Part shown: in pieces, positions 15,431-23,842 of the stretch
Numbering within the stretch: position 1 is the stretch's first letter
Layout: every line of letters begins with the position of its first letter
NCBI RefSeq assembly: GCF_037198315.1
Contig: NZ_CP144913.1
Span: forward strand, 372,001 to 436,000
Direction of reading: 5' to 3'
DNA length: 64,000 nucleotides
Source of the DNA: Janibacter sp. A1S7
GTDB lineage: Bacteria > Actinomycetota > Actinomycetes > Actinomycetales > Dermatophilaceae
The notes under the pieces: generated by a model
The model's database searches: none
What the model was told of the DNA's origin: nothing
What the model saw: the letters and a program-made list of their open reading frames with translations, nothing else
Made by a program: the position numbers and the translations under genes

Positions 15431-16455
15431 CCGACCGGCTTGAGCGAGGTGACGAGGGAGAAGAGGTCCTTCGGGTCCTGCGGATCGGCGACGAGGTCGA
15501 TGGAGACCTGCAGGTCGGTGCCCGCGGTCGCGTCACGCGCGCACCGCAGCGCGGCGAAGTCGGCGATGGCGAAACCGACGGAGTCGAAGACGGTGATCTC
15601 CTGCGTCGAAGCGCGGCCCTCTGCCTCGCCGGTGAGCACCTGCCAGAACTCCACGACCGGGAATTCGGGGTCCATCTGCTGGATCTCGCCCTCGATGCGG
15701 GTCTGCGGCGGGTACTCGACGAAGACCCGGCTCCGGGTGAGGATGCGTGCCTCGAGCTCGGTCTTGCCCGGGCAGTCGCCGCCGATGGCGTTGATGTGCA
15801 CGCCGGGCTCGATCATGTCGTCGGTCAGGATCGTGGCCATCTGCTTGTCGGCTGTGCAGGTGGTGATGATGTCCGCCCCGCGGACGGCCTGGGCGGTCGA
15901 GGTCGCCTCGGTGATCCGAAAGCCGAGCGGCTCGAGGTTGCGCCGTAGCTTGGCCATCGCGGCGGGGTCGGTGTCGAAGACCTGCAGGTCCTCGATGCCC
16001 ATGGCGGCACGGAAGGCCAGGGACTGGAACTCGGCCTGCGACCCGGTGCCGATGAGTGCCATGACGCGCGAGTCGGGGCGGGCGAGGACCCGTCCGGTGA
16101 GCGCCGACGTCGCGGCGGTGCGCAGCGCGGTCAGCAGGGTCATCTCCGAGAGGAAGACCGGGTAGCCGTTGTCGACGTCGGCGAGCATGCCGAAGGCGGT
16201 CACGGTCTGGAAGCCACGGCTGGGGTTGAGTGGGTGGCCGTTGACGTACTTGAAGGAGTAGGTGACGTCGTCCGACGTCGGCATCAGCTCGATGACGCCG
16301 AAGGGGGTGTGGCTCGCGACCCGTGGTGTCTTGTCGAAGCGGGGCCACCGGGCGAAGTCCTCCTCGACGTACCGGGTCATCCTGCCGAGGACGTTCTCTG
16401 CGCCGTCGCGCTGGATCCAGCGGCTCATGCTGGGCACGTCGAGGAACTGCGTCAT
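15427..16455 (-). CDS. ocd: Ornithine cyclodeaminase
   Basis: 342 aa starting at ATG 16455, preceded on the minus strand by GGAGAGA. It belongs to the ornithine cyclodeaminase/mu-crystallin family. YSFKYVNGHPLNPSRGFQTV carries the substrate-binding residues, MALIGTGSQAEFQ the dinucleotide-binding glycines near residue 135, and NAIGGDCPGKTELE the active-site Asp. It converts ornithine to proline with release of ammonia, using NAD. It overlaps the downstream ctlX gene by 4 bp and is divergent from an Lrp regulator, so the three form an arginine/citrulline catabolic unit. Length and motifs match the bacterial enzyme (about 340-350 aa). Confidence 0.92.
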   Translation of the reverse strand: MTQFLDVPSMSRWIQRDGAENVLGRMTRYVEEDFARWPRFDKTPRVASHTPFGVIELMPTSDDVTYSFKYVNGHPLNPSRGFQTVTAFGMLADVDNGYPVFLSEMTLLTALRTAATSALTGRVLARPDSRVMALIGTGSQAEFQSLAFRAAMGIEDLQVFDTDPAAMAKLRRNLEPLGFRITEATSTAQAVRGADIITTCTADKQMATILTDDMIEPGVHINAIGGDCPGKTELEARILTRSRVFVEYPPQTRIEGEIQQMDPEFPVVEFWQVLTGEAEGRASTQEITVFDSVGFAIADFAALRCARDATAGTDLQVSIDLVADPQDPKDLFSLVTSLKPVG

Positions 16456-16490
16456 GGTCTCTCCTTCGTCCGGTCCCGGGGTTGTCCGGT

Positions 16491-16550
16491 CTCTCGAATT
16501 CAGACTAGAACTCTCGATTTGCAGGCGAAAGATGAGAATTGGTCGATTTG
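16491..16550. promoter_or_regulatory. Direct repeats in ocd-lrp divergent promoter
   Basis: CTCTCGAATT at 16491-16500 and CTCTCGATTT at 16511-16520 are exactly 20 bp (two turns) apart, with a related GGTCGATTTG at 16541-16550. The spacing suits octameric Lrp/AsnC binding between ocd-ctlX and the regulator gene. Confidence 0.5.
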
Positions 16551-16597
16551 TGTCAAGGACGCGTGCACTTTGTCGGGCTCGAAATACCATGATGTGC

Positions 16598-17029
16598 ATG
16601 TATCACCCGACGGACCTCGACAAGCGCCTCATCTCGGCCCTGCGCAAGGACGGCCGCGCGCCCGTCTCGACGCTGGCCCAGCAGCTCGGGGTGTCCCGGG
16701 CCACGGTGACCGCGCGCATCGACAAGCTCACCACCCACGGCGTCATCGTCGGCTTCACCGTGCGCGTGCGTGATCCCGCTGAGGCCTCCGAGGTGCGGGC
16801 GGTCTGCTCCATCGAGGTCGAGGGCCGCACGACCGACCGGGTGATCCGCGAGCTGCGCGGCTTCCCGGAGATCCAGGCCCTGCACACGACCAACGGCGGC
16901 TGGGACCTCGTTGCCGAGCTGTCCTGCGCGGACCTGGCCGCCTTCGACGACCTGCTGCGCCGGATGCGCGGCATCCCCGGCATCGTCAACAGCGAGACGA
17001 GCCTGCTGCTCAGCTCCGTCGTGCGCTGA
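16598..17029 (+). CDS. Lrp/AsnC-family transcriptional regulator of the ocd-ctlX unit
   Basis: 143 aa from ATG 16598; ATGs at 16589 and 16592 are also possible. The N-terminal HTH (TLAQQLGVSRATVTARIDKL, residues about 22-42) follows the typical LDKRLISALRKDGR start. The C-terminal RAM ligand domain (VCSIEVEG, ALHTTNGGWDLVAEL, FDDLLRRMRGIPGI) is complete. Lrp proteins of this size bind amino acids. The divergent position and the phased repeats suggest control of ornithine/citrulline catabolism, with ornithine, citrulline or arginine as likely effector (inferred). Confidence 0.88.
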   Translation: MYHPTDLDKRLISALRKDGRAPVSTLAQQLGVSRATVTARIDKLTTHGVIVGFTVRVRDPAEASEVRAVCSIEVEGRTTDRVIRELRGFPEIQALHTTNGGWDLVAELSCADLAAFDDLLRRMRGIPGIVNSETSLLLSSVVR

Positions 17030-17079
17030 CCCACGGGCCCGTGGACAGGCACGACGGGGGCCGGCCCACCCCTTCGCAA

Positions 17080-17141
17080 GAGCCCAGGCAGGTGCACTGG
17101 GTGGGTGCAGGAGCCCAAGCAGTTGCGTTGGGTGAGTGCAG
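17080..17141 (+). repeat. Tandem pair of 31-bp imperfect repeats
   Basis: Units 17080-17110 and 17111-17141 abut and match at 26 of 31 positions (GAGCCC..GCAG..TGC..TGGGTG.GTGCAG). They lie in the 215-bp gap after the Lrp gene, before convergent mscL, and encode nothing obvious. Confidence 0.6.
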
Positions 17142-17244
17142 CAGCCCCGCAATGTCGTCACCCGCGGCCGGACCGCGTCCACGCGAAGGAGGTCGGTCAC
17201 CATCGACGGCGACCGACCCCCTTCGCCGTGTCGGCGGGTGTGGC

Positions 17245-17610
17245 TCAGGCGCGCTCGGTGCGCAGCGAGTCACGGATCTCGCGAAGCAGGATCACGGACT
17301 CCTCGACCGCCTCCTCCTCCTCGGTCATGGCGAAGCGCTCACGCAGGTGGGTGTAGGGCTTGATGACACCGAAGTACACGACGGCGGCGAGGATGAGGAA
17401 CGCCACGCTCGCGGTGACGAACTCGCCGACCGGCAGGCCGGCAGGCGTGAAGTCGTCGAAGTTGGGGTTGGCGCCGATGACCTTGGCGATGACCGCGAGC
17501 AGCAACTTGGTGAAGGCTGCGACGACGGTGGCGAACGAGGTGGCGATGACCAGACCGACGGCGATCTCGACGAGGTTGCCGCGGAGCAGGAACTCCTTGA
17601 AGCCCTTCAT
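17245..17610 (-). CDS. mscL: Large-conductance mechanosensitive channel MscL
   Basis: 121 aa. FKEFLLRGNLVEIAVGLVIATSFATVV is the N-terminal helix and TM1 with the pore Gly/Val pattern. The periplasmic loop ANPNFDDFTPAG is followed by TM2 (VTASVAFLILAAVVYFGVIKPY) and a charged cytoplasmic helix ending TERA. It opens under membrane tension to release solutes on hypo-osmotic shock. It is a single gene facing the Lrp gene. Length is normal for an actinobacterial MscL. Confidence 0.95.
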   Translation of the reverse strand: MKGFKEFLLRGNLVEIAVGLVIATSFATVVAAFTKLLLAVIAKVIGANPNFDDFTPAGLPVGEFVTASVAFLILAAVVYFGVIKPYTHLRERFAMTEEEEAVEESVILLREIRDSLRTERA

Positions 17611-17703
17611 GACTGTCTACCTTCCGTGGGAGCGAGCAGGGCGATGACCGGATTGAGCATCCGTGGACGAGTCTGACGCAGAATCGTCACCGGCGTCGGC
17701 CCC

Positions 17704-18153
17704 TCAGGCCGTGTCCTTGCCCGCACCCGCCCGCACGACGATGAATCCCGTGCGCCCGCCGACCTCCGACGTCATCTGCTGAACCAGTGTCCCGACGTCG
17801 CGTGCCGGCAGGGAGATCCGCACCGTCGGCGGGGCGCCGGAGGTCGCCGGGAGGGCGAGCACCGTCGCGCCCGTGACCACCGGCTCGGCCCGGCCGGGCA
17901 GGTAGACCCCGACCGCGTCGCCCGGCGCGAGGTGGTCGGCCGGTGTCGCCAGGGGCACGCTCAACGCCGATCCGGCCGGGGCGGAGGGCTCGTCGGACAT
18001 CTCCGGGGGACGGGTCACACCGAGGGTCAGCTGCAGCGCGAGCAGGAGCGCGCCGGCAGCCAGACCGCGACGCACGAGTGAGAGTCGCCAGGCCGCCCGT
18101 CGGGAGGGCCCGAAGAGCGAGGGCAGGTGTGCGGCGAGACGCGAGGTGGCCAT
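17704..18153 (-). CDS. SAF/RcpC(CpaB)-like membrane-anchored protein
   Basis: 149 aa. A transmembrane segment at about residues 28-48 (GLAAGALLLALQLTLGV) is followed by an extracytoplasmic part containing ALSVPLATPADHLAPGDAVGVYL, the SAF/RcpC-type beta-clip pattern of Flp pilus CpaB proteins. No other pilus genes are nearby. Small stand-alone SAF proteins next to an FmdB gene are common in related actinobacteria. Function is not established; exported envelope protein is the safest description. Confidence 0.6.
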   Translation of the reverse strand: MATSRLAAHLPSLFGPSRRAAWRLSLVRRGLAAGALLLALQLTLGVTRPPEMSDEPSAPAGSALSVPLATPADHLAPGDAVGVYLPGRAEPVVTGATVLALPATSGAPPTVRISLPARDVGTLVQQMTSEVGGRTGFIVVRAGAGKDTA

Positions 18154-18195
18154 GCCGACGACGCTAGAGGCGTCGCGGACGACCGGGTCGGGGCG

Positions 18196-18549
18196 TCAGG
18201 GCGCGGTGGACGAGGTGCTCGACGCAGTCGAGCTTGTGGACGAGTTGCCGTTCGAGGACGAGGACGAGGACGAGGACGAACCCGAGGAGTCGCTCGACGT
18301 CGTCGTGGAGGTGCTCGAGGAGTCGCTCGACGTGCTGCTCGCGTCCTTGGAGGAGCCGGAGGACCCCGAGTCCGAGCGCGAGTCGGTCTTGTAGAAGCCA
18401 CCGCCCTTGAAGACCACACCGACCGCGTTGAACTGCTTGCGCAGACGGCCGGAGCACTCGGGGCAGGTGGTCAGCGAGTCCTCGCTGAAGGACTGCACGA
18501 CATCGAATTGGTGGCCGCACTCGGTGCAGGCGTAAGCATAAGTAGGCAT
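18196..18549 (-). CDS. FmdB-family zinc-ribbon protein with Ser-rich tail
   Basis: 117 aa from ATG 18549. Residues 1-45 are a complete FmdB zinc ribbon (MPTYAYACTECGHQFDVVQ, then LTTCPECSGRLRKQFN). After VGVVFKGGGFYKTD the remaining 60 residues are almost pure Ser/Thr/Asp/Gly low complexity. It is named after a formamidase-regulator family; actual function is unknown, perhaps zinc-dependent regulation. The long serine tail is an actinobacterial elaboration. Confidence 0.85.
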   Translation of the reverse strand: MPTYAYACTECGHQFDVVQSFSEDSLTTCPECSGRLRKQFNAVGVVFKGGGFYKTDSRSDSGSSGSSKDASSTSSDSSSTSTTTSSDSSGSSSSSSSSSNGNSSTSSTASSTSSTAP

Positions 18550-18590
18550 TTCACGACGATTATAGGCCGGTGCTGGCATACGCTCGCACC

Positions 18591-21167
18591 GTGACCACGA
18601 CCACCACCCGCAGGCTCAGGCGCGCCCTGATCGGTCTCCTCGCCCTCGTGGTCGTCGTGGCCGTCGTGCTCACGGTCGTCGTCATCGGCCAGGGGCGCCG
18701 CCCGCTCCCGCAGACCAGCGGGACCATCGAGATCCCGGGCCTGGACGGCGAGGTCGAGGTGCTGCGTGACGAGCGCGGCGTGCCGCACATCTATGCCGAC
18801 ACCATGGGTGACCTCATGCGCGCGCAGGGATACGTGCAGGCACAGGACCGCTTCTTCGAGATGGACCTGCGTCGCCACATCACCGCCGGCCGCCTGGCCG
18901 AGCTCGTCGGCGAGCCGGGTGTCGAGACCGACAGGGTCATCCGCACCATGGGCTGGCGCCGCGTCGCCGAGCAGGAGCTGGCCATGCTGGACCCGGACAC
19001 CCGGCGGGCCCTGGGCTCCTTCGCCGACGGCGTCAACAGCTGGCTGGAGGACAAGGGCTCGACCTCCGCCATGGCGCTGGAGTACACGGTCCTGGGTCTG
19101 TCCCTCCCGACGTACCGGGTCGAGAACTGGACGCCGGTCGACTCCCTGGCCTGGCTCAAGGCGATGGCCTGGGACCTGCGGGGCAACTACACCGGTGAGC
19201 TCACCCGCGCGGCCCTCGACGGCACGGTCGCCACGTCGATGCTCGACGAGCTCTACCCGACGTACCCGACGGACCGCCATCCGCCGATCCTCTCCGGCAC
19301 GGAGTGGCGCCCCAGCAGGAAGGGGGTGAACCCCCCTTCGTCCTCGTCGTCGCCGTCCGAACGGCCGGCCACGACACCGCAGGTGCGCTCGGCCCTGACC
19401 GACACCGCGGCGGCGATCGAGAGCATCCCCGCGCTGCTGGGCAAGGGGCAGGGGATCGGCTCCAACTCCTGGGTGGTCAGCGGCGAGCGCTCGACGACCG
19501 GCAAGCCGCTGCTGGCCAACGACCCGCACCTCGGGGTGAGCATGCCGGGCATCTGGTACCAGATGGGCCTGCACTGCCGGGAGATCACGGACGGGTGCCC
19601 GGTCGACGTCTCCGGGTACACCTTCGCCGGGATCCCGGGGGTCGTCATCGGTCACAACCAGTCCATCGCATGGGGGTTCACCAACCTCGGCCCGGACGTC
19701 ACCGACTTCTACCTCGAGGAGATCTCGGAGGGCCGCTACCTGCGTGACGGGGAGCTGGAGCCGCTGGAGACCCGTACCGAGACGATCACGGTGGCCGGCG
19801 GCGAGGACGTGGAGATCACCGTCCGCTCCACGGGGCACGGACCGATCCTGTCCGACGTCGTCCCTTCCGCCGCGGCCGCCGGGCGGGACGTCGAGGTGGA
19901 GGGCCGGGCCGCGAGCAGCTATGCCGTCTCCCTCGCGTGGACCGCGCTGACCCCGAGCACCACCGCCGACGCGATCCTCGAGCTCAACTCCGCGACGAAC
20001 TTCGACCAGTTCCGGGCCGCCGCGAAGGACTTCGCCGTCCCCAGCCAGAACCTCGTCTACGCCGACACGGAGGGCAACATCGGCTACCAGGCGCCGGGGA
20101 AGGTGCCCATCCGCAAGGGCCTCGGGACCAACCCGCCCGGCTGGCTACCCGCCCCGGGCTGGGACTCCGACTACGACTGGCAGGGGTACGTCCCCTTCGC
20201 GGACCTGCCGTGGGTGCTCAACCCGAAGGACGGCTACATCGTCACCGCCAACCAGCAGGTCACGGCCAGCCGCAAGCCCTTCCTGACCACCGAGTGGGAC
20301 ATGGGCTACCGCTCCCGACGCATCGGTGATCTCCTCACCAGCGAGGAGAAGGTCTCGCCGAAGAAGATGGCCCGCATCCAGCTCGACACCCACAACGGGC
20401 TCGCCGAGACGCTCGTCCCGGCCCTGCTGGAGGTCGAGGTCGACGACTTCACCCGTGACGGGCAGGACCTGCTGCGCACGTGGGACGAGAGCCAGCACGC
20501 CCGGGGCGGGCACAACGCCGCGACCGCCGCGTACTTCAACTCGGTGTGGCGCCAGATCGTGCAGATCACCTTCAACGACGACCTGCCCGCGGACCTGCAG
20601 GCTGCCGGCAGCTCCCAGTACTGGTTGGCGATCGAGGGCCTGCTCGAGAACCCCAGCAGCCCGTGGTGGGACGACCGCACGACCCCCGGCGTCATCGAGA
20701 GCCGCGACGAGGTGCTGCGGCAGGCGCTCGTCGACGCGCGTCTGGAGCTGACCCGCTCGATGGGCAAGAACCCCGAGAGGTGGAACTGGGGGGAGCTGCA
20801 CGGGGTCACCTTCGTCCACCAGGTCCTCGGCGGTGAGGACGTCCCCGGCCCGGTCCGCTCGCTGGTCAACGCCGGGCCCTACCCGGTCGGCGGCAGTTCG
20901 TCGACGGTCAACGCGACCTCGTGGGACGCCTCCGAGGGCTTCGCGGTCACGGCCGCCCCGTCGATGCGGATGATCGTCGACCTCGGCGACCTCGACAACT
21001 CGCGCTGGGTGAACCAGACCGGCAACTCCGGCCACCCCTTCAGCAGCCACTACGACGACCAGATCGAGCCCTGGCTCGAGGGGCGCACCTTCGCGTGGCC
21101 GGCCAGCCGCGAGGCGGTCGTCGAGTCGACGGCGGACACCCTGACGCTCGCACCGGAGGCGGACTGA
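18591..21167 (+). CDS. Penicillin acylase family protein (Ntn hydrolase)
   Basis: 858 aa from GTG 18591 (probably leaderless; no ribosome site). A transmembrane/signal helix (LIGLLALVVVVAVVLTVVVIG) anchors an extracytoplasmic enzyme. An alpha-chain-like region with ERGVPHIYADTMGDLMRAQGYVQAQDRFFEMDL is followed by a linker and GSNSWVVSGERS near residue 290. That Ser is the expected autocatalytic N-terminal nucleophile of the beta chain. Later HNQSIAWGFTNLGPDVTDFY and GNIGYQAPGKVPIRKG are family hallmarks. The proenzyme should self-cleave. It may hydrolyse acyl-homoserine lactones or other acylated amines; substrate cannot be told from sequence. Confidence 0.9.
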   Translation: MTTTTTRRLRRALIGLLALVVVVAVVLTVVVIGQGRRPLPQTSGTIEIPGLDGEVEVLRDERGVPHIYADTMGDLMRAQGYVQAQDRFFEMDLRRHITAGRLAELVGEPGVETDRVIRTMGWRRVAEQELAMLDPDTRRALGSFADGVNSWLEDKGSTSAMALEYTVLGLSLPTYRVENWTPVDSLAWLKAMAWDLRGNYTGELTRAALDGTVATSMLDELYPTYPTDRHPPILSGTEWRPSRKGVNPPSSSSSPSERPATTPQVRSALTDTAAAIESIPALLGKGQGIGSNSWVVSGERSTTGKPLLANDPHLGVSMPGIWYQMGLHCREITDGCPVDVSGYTFAGIPGVVIGHNQSIAWGFTNLGPDVTDFYLEEISEGRYLRDGELEPLETRTETITVAGGEDVEITVRSTGHGPILSDVVPSAAAAGRDVEVEGRAASSYAVSLAWTALTPSTTADAILELNSATNFDQFRAAAKDFAVPSQNLVYADTEGNIGYQAPGKVPIRKGLGTNPPGWLPAPGWDSDYDWQGYVPFADLPWVLNPKDGYIVTANQQVTASRKPFLTTEWDMGYRSRRIGDLLTSEEKVSPKKMARIQLDTHNGLAETLVPALLEVEVDDFTRDGQDLLRTWDESQHARGGHNAATAAYFNSVWRQIVQITFNDDLPADLQAAGSSQYWLAIEGLLENPSSPWWDDRTTPGVIESRDEVLRQALVDARLELTRSMGKNPERWNWGELHGVTFVHQVLGGEDVPGPVRSLVNAGPYPVGGSSSTVNATSWDASEGFAVTAAPSMRMIVDLGDLDNSRWVNQTGNSGHPFSSHYDDQIEPWLEGRTFAWPASREAVVESTADTLTLAPEAD

Positions 21168-21170
21168 CGG

Positions 21171-21731
21171 TCAGGCACGAAGGGGGGCGCTCGCCTCGGC
21201 GATCCCGGTGGCGGTGACCACGGTGGTCACCGGGACGTCGTGCGGATCGCGCGGAAGCGTCTCGCGCGTGTGCTCGCCGGGGTGGAGCAGGACGAGTACG
21301 GGCGTGCCGGCGGGGAGCATCGGCAGCACCCGGTCGTAGCAACCGCCACCCTGTCCCAGCCGCGTGCCGCTGGTGTCGACGGCCAGCGCCGGGACTATGG
21401 CACCGTCGGCGGCGGCAGGGGTGTCGATGCCCAGCGGGGTGCGCTCGGGGTCACCCAGGTCGCACCACTCCAGCCGCCGGTCCGGCAGCGTGATCGGGAC
21501 GAGCACGCGGTGGCCGGCCCTGCGCAGGGCCGCGTTGAGAGCCGTCGTCGGTGGCTCGTGGGGGAGGGACTCGTAGGACAGGACGGTCCCGGACGCGAAG
21601 GGGGTGGCCCCCGTGACCGCCGCCGCGATCGCCTCGGCGTCGGCACCGAGATCACGGGAGCCGGCCAGTCGCCGCCGGTGCGCGCGCAGGCGGCGGCGGG
21701 CCTGCCCCTTCGTCTGCCCGGCGCGGTCCAT
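21171..21731 (-). CDS. 5-formyltetrahydrofolate cyclo-ligase
   Basis: 186 aa from ATG 21731 (an ATG at 21755 is possible). The N-terminal KGQARRRLRAHRRRL helix, SYESLPHEPPT, and the signature GTRLGQGGGCYDRVLP (ATP/folate site) near residue 128 identify 5-FCL. It converts 5-formyl-THF to 5,10-methenyl-THF with ATP. It is divergent from the uridylyltransferase gene, an arrangement conserved in actinobacteria upstream of the galU/rimJ/sepX cluster. Confidence 0.92.
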   Translation of the reverse strand: MDRAGQTKGQARRRLRAHRRRLAGSRDLGADAEAIAAAVTGATPFASGTVLSYESLPHEPPTTALNAALRRAGHRVLVPITLPDRRLEWCDLGDPERTPLGIDTPAAADGAIVPALAVDTSGTRLGQGGGCYDRVLPMLPAGTPVLVLLHPGEHTRETLPRDPHDVPVTTVVTATGIAEASAPLRA

Positions 21732-21753
21732 GCCTGCATCGTAAGGTGGCGCC

Positions 21754-23154
21754 ATGCGAGTAGAGGGACGTGACGAGGCCGTACGCAGGATGACCGAACG
21801 CGGGATCGATGCTCGGGCGATCGCCGTCTTCGAGGACTACTGGCAGCAGCTGGCCGAGGGGGCGCAGGGCACCATCCCCGAGTCCACGATCGAGCCGCTC
21901 GTCGACGTGCCGGAGCTCGCCGCCATCGAGGTCGACGACGACGAGCGTCGTGCGGCCCTGGCGAAGGTCGCCGTGGTCAAGCTCAACGGTGGGCTCGGCA
22001 CCAGCATGGGGATGTCCGGCCCGAAGTCGACGCTCGTCGCCCGCGACGGGCTGTCCTTCCTCGACATCATCGCCCGCCAGCTGATGGGACTGGAGGAGCG
22101 CCACGGCTCCCGGCCGCCGCTGGTGCTGATGAACACCCCCCGCACGCGCGAGGAGTCGCTGGCCGTCCTCGAGCGCTACCCGCAGCTGGCGCAGCAGGAC
22201 CTGCCCCTGGACTTCCTGCAGAGCATGGAGCCCAAGCTCGACGCCGAGACCCTCGCCCCCGTCTCCTGGCCGCAGGACCCGAGCCTGGAGTGGTGCCCGC
22301 CCGGCCACGGGGATGTCTACGTCTCGCTCGCCGCCTCCGGGCTGCTGACGCAGATGCGCGAGGCCGGGTACCGCTATGCCTTCATCTCCAACGCCGACAA
22401 CCTCGGCGCCACCTGCGACCCCGACATCGCGGCCTGGCTGCTCGCGGAGGGCATCCCCTTCGCCGCCGAGGTCGCCGAGCGGACCCTCAACGACCGCAAG
22501 GGTGGGCACGTGGCCGTGCGCAGGTCCGACGGACGGATCATCCTGCGTGAGTCGGCGATGGTGTCCGACGACGAGCAGGACCTGTTCCAGGACACCGGCC
22601 GCCACGGGTGGTTCAACACCAACAACCTGTGGGTGGGGTTGGACGATCTCGACGAGCTGATGCGCGAGCGCGACGGCGTGCTCGGGCTGCCGATCATCGT
22701 CAACCGCAAGACCGTCGATCCGCGCCGCAAGGACAGCACGAAGGTGATCCAGGTCGAGTCGGCGATGGGGACGGCCGTCGAGGCCTTCGAGGGGAGTGTC
22801 GCGCTGCGGGTGCCGCGCACCCGGTTCCGTCCGGTGAAGACGACCAACGAGTTGCTGCTCCTGCGCTCGGACGTCTTCGAGCTCGACGAGCAGTCACGGG
22901 TGGTCTCCCGGATCGAGCACGCCGAGCCGAGGGTGTCCCTCGACGGCAACTACACGTTCGTCGCCGACTTCGACGAGCGCTTCCCGCACGGTCCGCCCTC
23001 GCTGCGGGAGTGCACCTCCTTCGGTGTCGAGGGGGACGTGACCTTCGGCGAGGACGTCGCGGCAGTCGGTGACGTCGAGGTCGTGGCGGCCGAGCCGGCG
23101 CGCGTCGCCGACGGCACCCGCCTGACCGGTCGGGCGGTACTGTCCACCGGGTGA
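21754..23154 (+). CDS. UTP--glucose-1-phosphate uridylyltransferase, eukaryotic-like (UGP2) type
   Basis: 466 aa. VAVVKLNGGLGTSMGMSGPKS near residue 75 is the nucleotide-binding loop of the UDPGP family (eukaryotic UGPase type). It is followed by LMNTPRTREESLAVLERYP, WCPPGHGDVYVSL, FISNADNLGA, the catalytic Lys region NRKTVDPRRKDSTKVIQ, and RFRPVKTTNELLLLRSD. It makes UDP-glucose for cell-envelope glycans. It begins 23 bp from the divergent 5-FCL start and overlaps the RimJ-like acetyltransferase (GTGA), so it replaces classical galU in this conserved neighbourhood. Confidence 0.92.
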   Translation: MRVEGRDEAVRRMTERGIDARAIAVFEDYWQQLAEGAQGTIPESTIEPLVDVPELAAIEVDDDERRAALAKVAVVKLNGGLGTSMGMSGPKSTLVARDGLSFLDIIARQLMGLEERHGSRPPLVLMNTPRTREESLAVLERYPQLAQQDLPLDFLQSMEPKLDAETLAPVSWPQDPSLEWCPPGHGDVYVSLAASGLLTQMREAGYRYAFISNADNLGATCDPDIAAWLLAEGIPFAAEVAERTLNDRKGGHVAVRRSDGRIILRESAMVSDDEQDLFQDTGRHGWFNTNNLWVGLDDLDELMRERDGVLGLPIIVNRKTVDPRRKDSTKVIQVESAMGTAVEAFEGSVALRVPRTRFRPVKTTNELLLLRSDVFELDEQSRVVSRIEHAEPRVSLDGNYTFVADFDERFPHGPPSLRECTSFGVEGDVTFGEDVAAVGDVEVVAAEPARVADGTRLTGRAVLSTG

Positions 23155-23801
23155 CCCGCCGATCCGTCGTCCTCACCGGGACCACTCCCCCGGGGGAGCA
23201 GGTGACCCTGCGCCCCTTGCGAAGGGGGGATCGCCGCGACTTCGTCGACCTGCGCTCGCGCAATGCCCTCTGGCTGGCGCCGTGGGACCCGACGGTCCCG
23301 CCCGGCGGTCGGCCGCGCCGGGACCTCGGGCGCGACTTCCCCGGCTACGTGCGGGGGCTAGCCCGGGAGGCCAGAGCGGGGACGGGACTGAGCCTGGCGA
23401 TCCTCGTCGAGGGTGAACTCGTCGGGATGGTCGCGGCCAGCAGCATCGTCGAGGGTGCCCTGCGCTCGGGCAGCATCGGCTACTGGGTCGGACGGGAGGT
23501 CGCCGGGCGCTGGATCGCCCCGACCGCGGTGGCGATGCTGGGCGACCATCTCATGGACCCGACGGGCCGTGCGCTGCACCGGATCCAGGTCGAGATCGTC
23601 CCCGAGAACAGCGCCAGCCTGGCTGTCGTGGCCAAGCTCGGCATGCGTGAGGAGGGCACCAAGCGGGCCTACCTGCACATCGGGGGCCGCTGGCGTGATC
23701 ACCGGTCCTTCGCCGTCGTGGCCGAGGAGGTCGGGGTCGGGGGACTGGCAGCACGTCTGTCACACAGATATCAGCAGTCACAAGCGCGACACACCGAGTA
23801 G
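23151..23801 (+). CDS. RimJ-like GNAT N-acetyltransferase
   Basis: 216 aa from GTG 23151 in a 4-bp overlap with the uridylyltransferase gene. It has the GNAT layout: VTLRPLRRGDRRDFVDLR at the N-terminus, SLAILVEGELVGMVAAS, SGSIGYWVGREVAGRWIAPTA (acetyl-CoA loop region) and RIQVEIVPENSASLAVVAKLGM, typical of the RimJ/RimL ribosomal-protein acetyltransferase subgroup. It lies in the galU-rimJ-sepX cluster widespread in actinobacteria. In many relatives moeA/glp sits just upstream of rimJ; here it does not. Confidence 0.88.
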   Translation: MTRRSVVLTGTTPPGEQVTLRPLRRGDRRDFVDLRSRNALWLAPWDPTVPPGGRPRRDLGRDFPGYVRGLAREARAGTGLSLAILVEGELVGMVAASSIVEGALRSGSIGYWVGREVAGRWIAPTAVAMLGDHLMDPTGRALHRIQVEIVPENSASLAVVAKLGMREEGTKRAYLHIGGRWRDHRSFAVVAEEVGVGGLAARLSHRYQQSQARHTE

Positions 23802-23842
23802 CCTGCGCCACACTGCGCGGGTTCCTGCCTAGCGTTGTCCTC

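Noticed and set aside
17080..17141. Possible CRISPR-like array
   Set aside because: Only two abutting imperfect units with no spacers, and no cas genes anywhere in the window.
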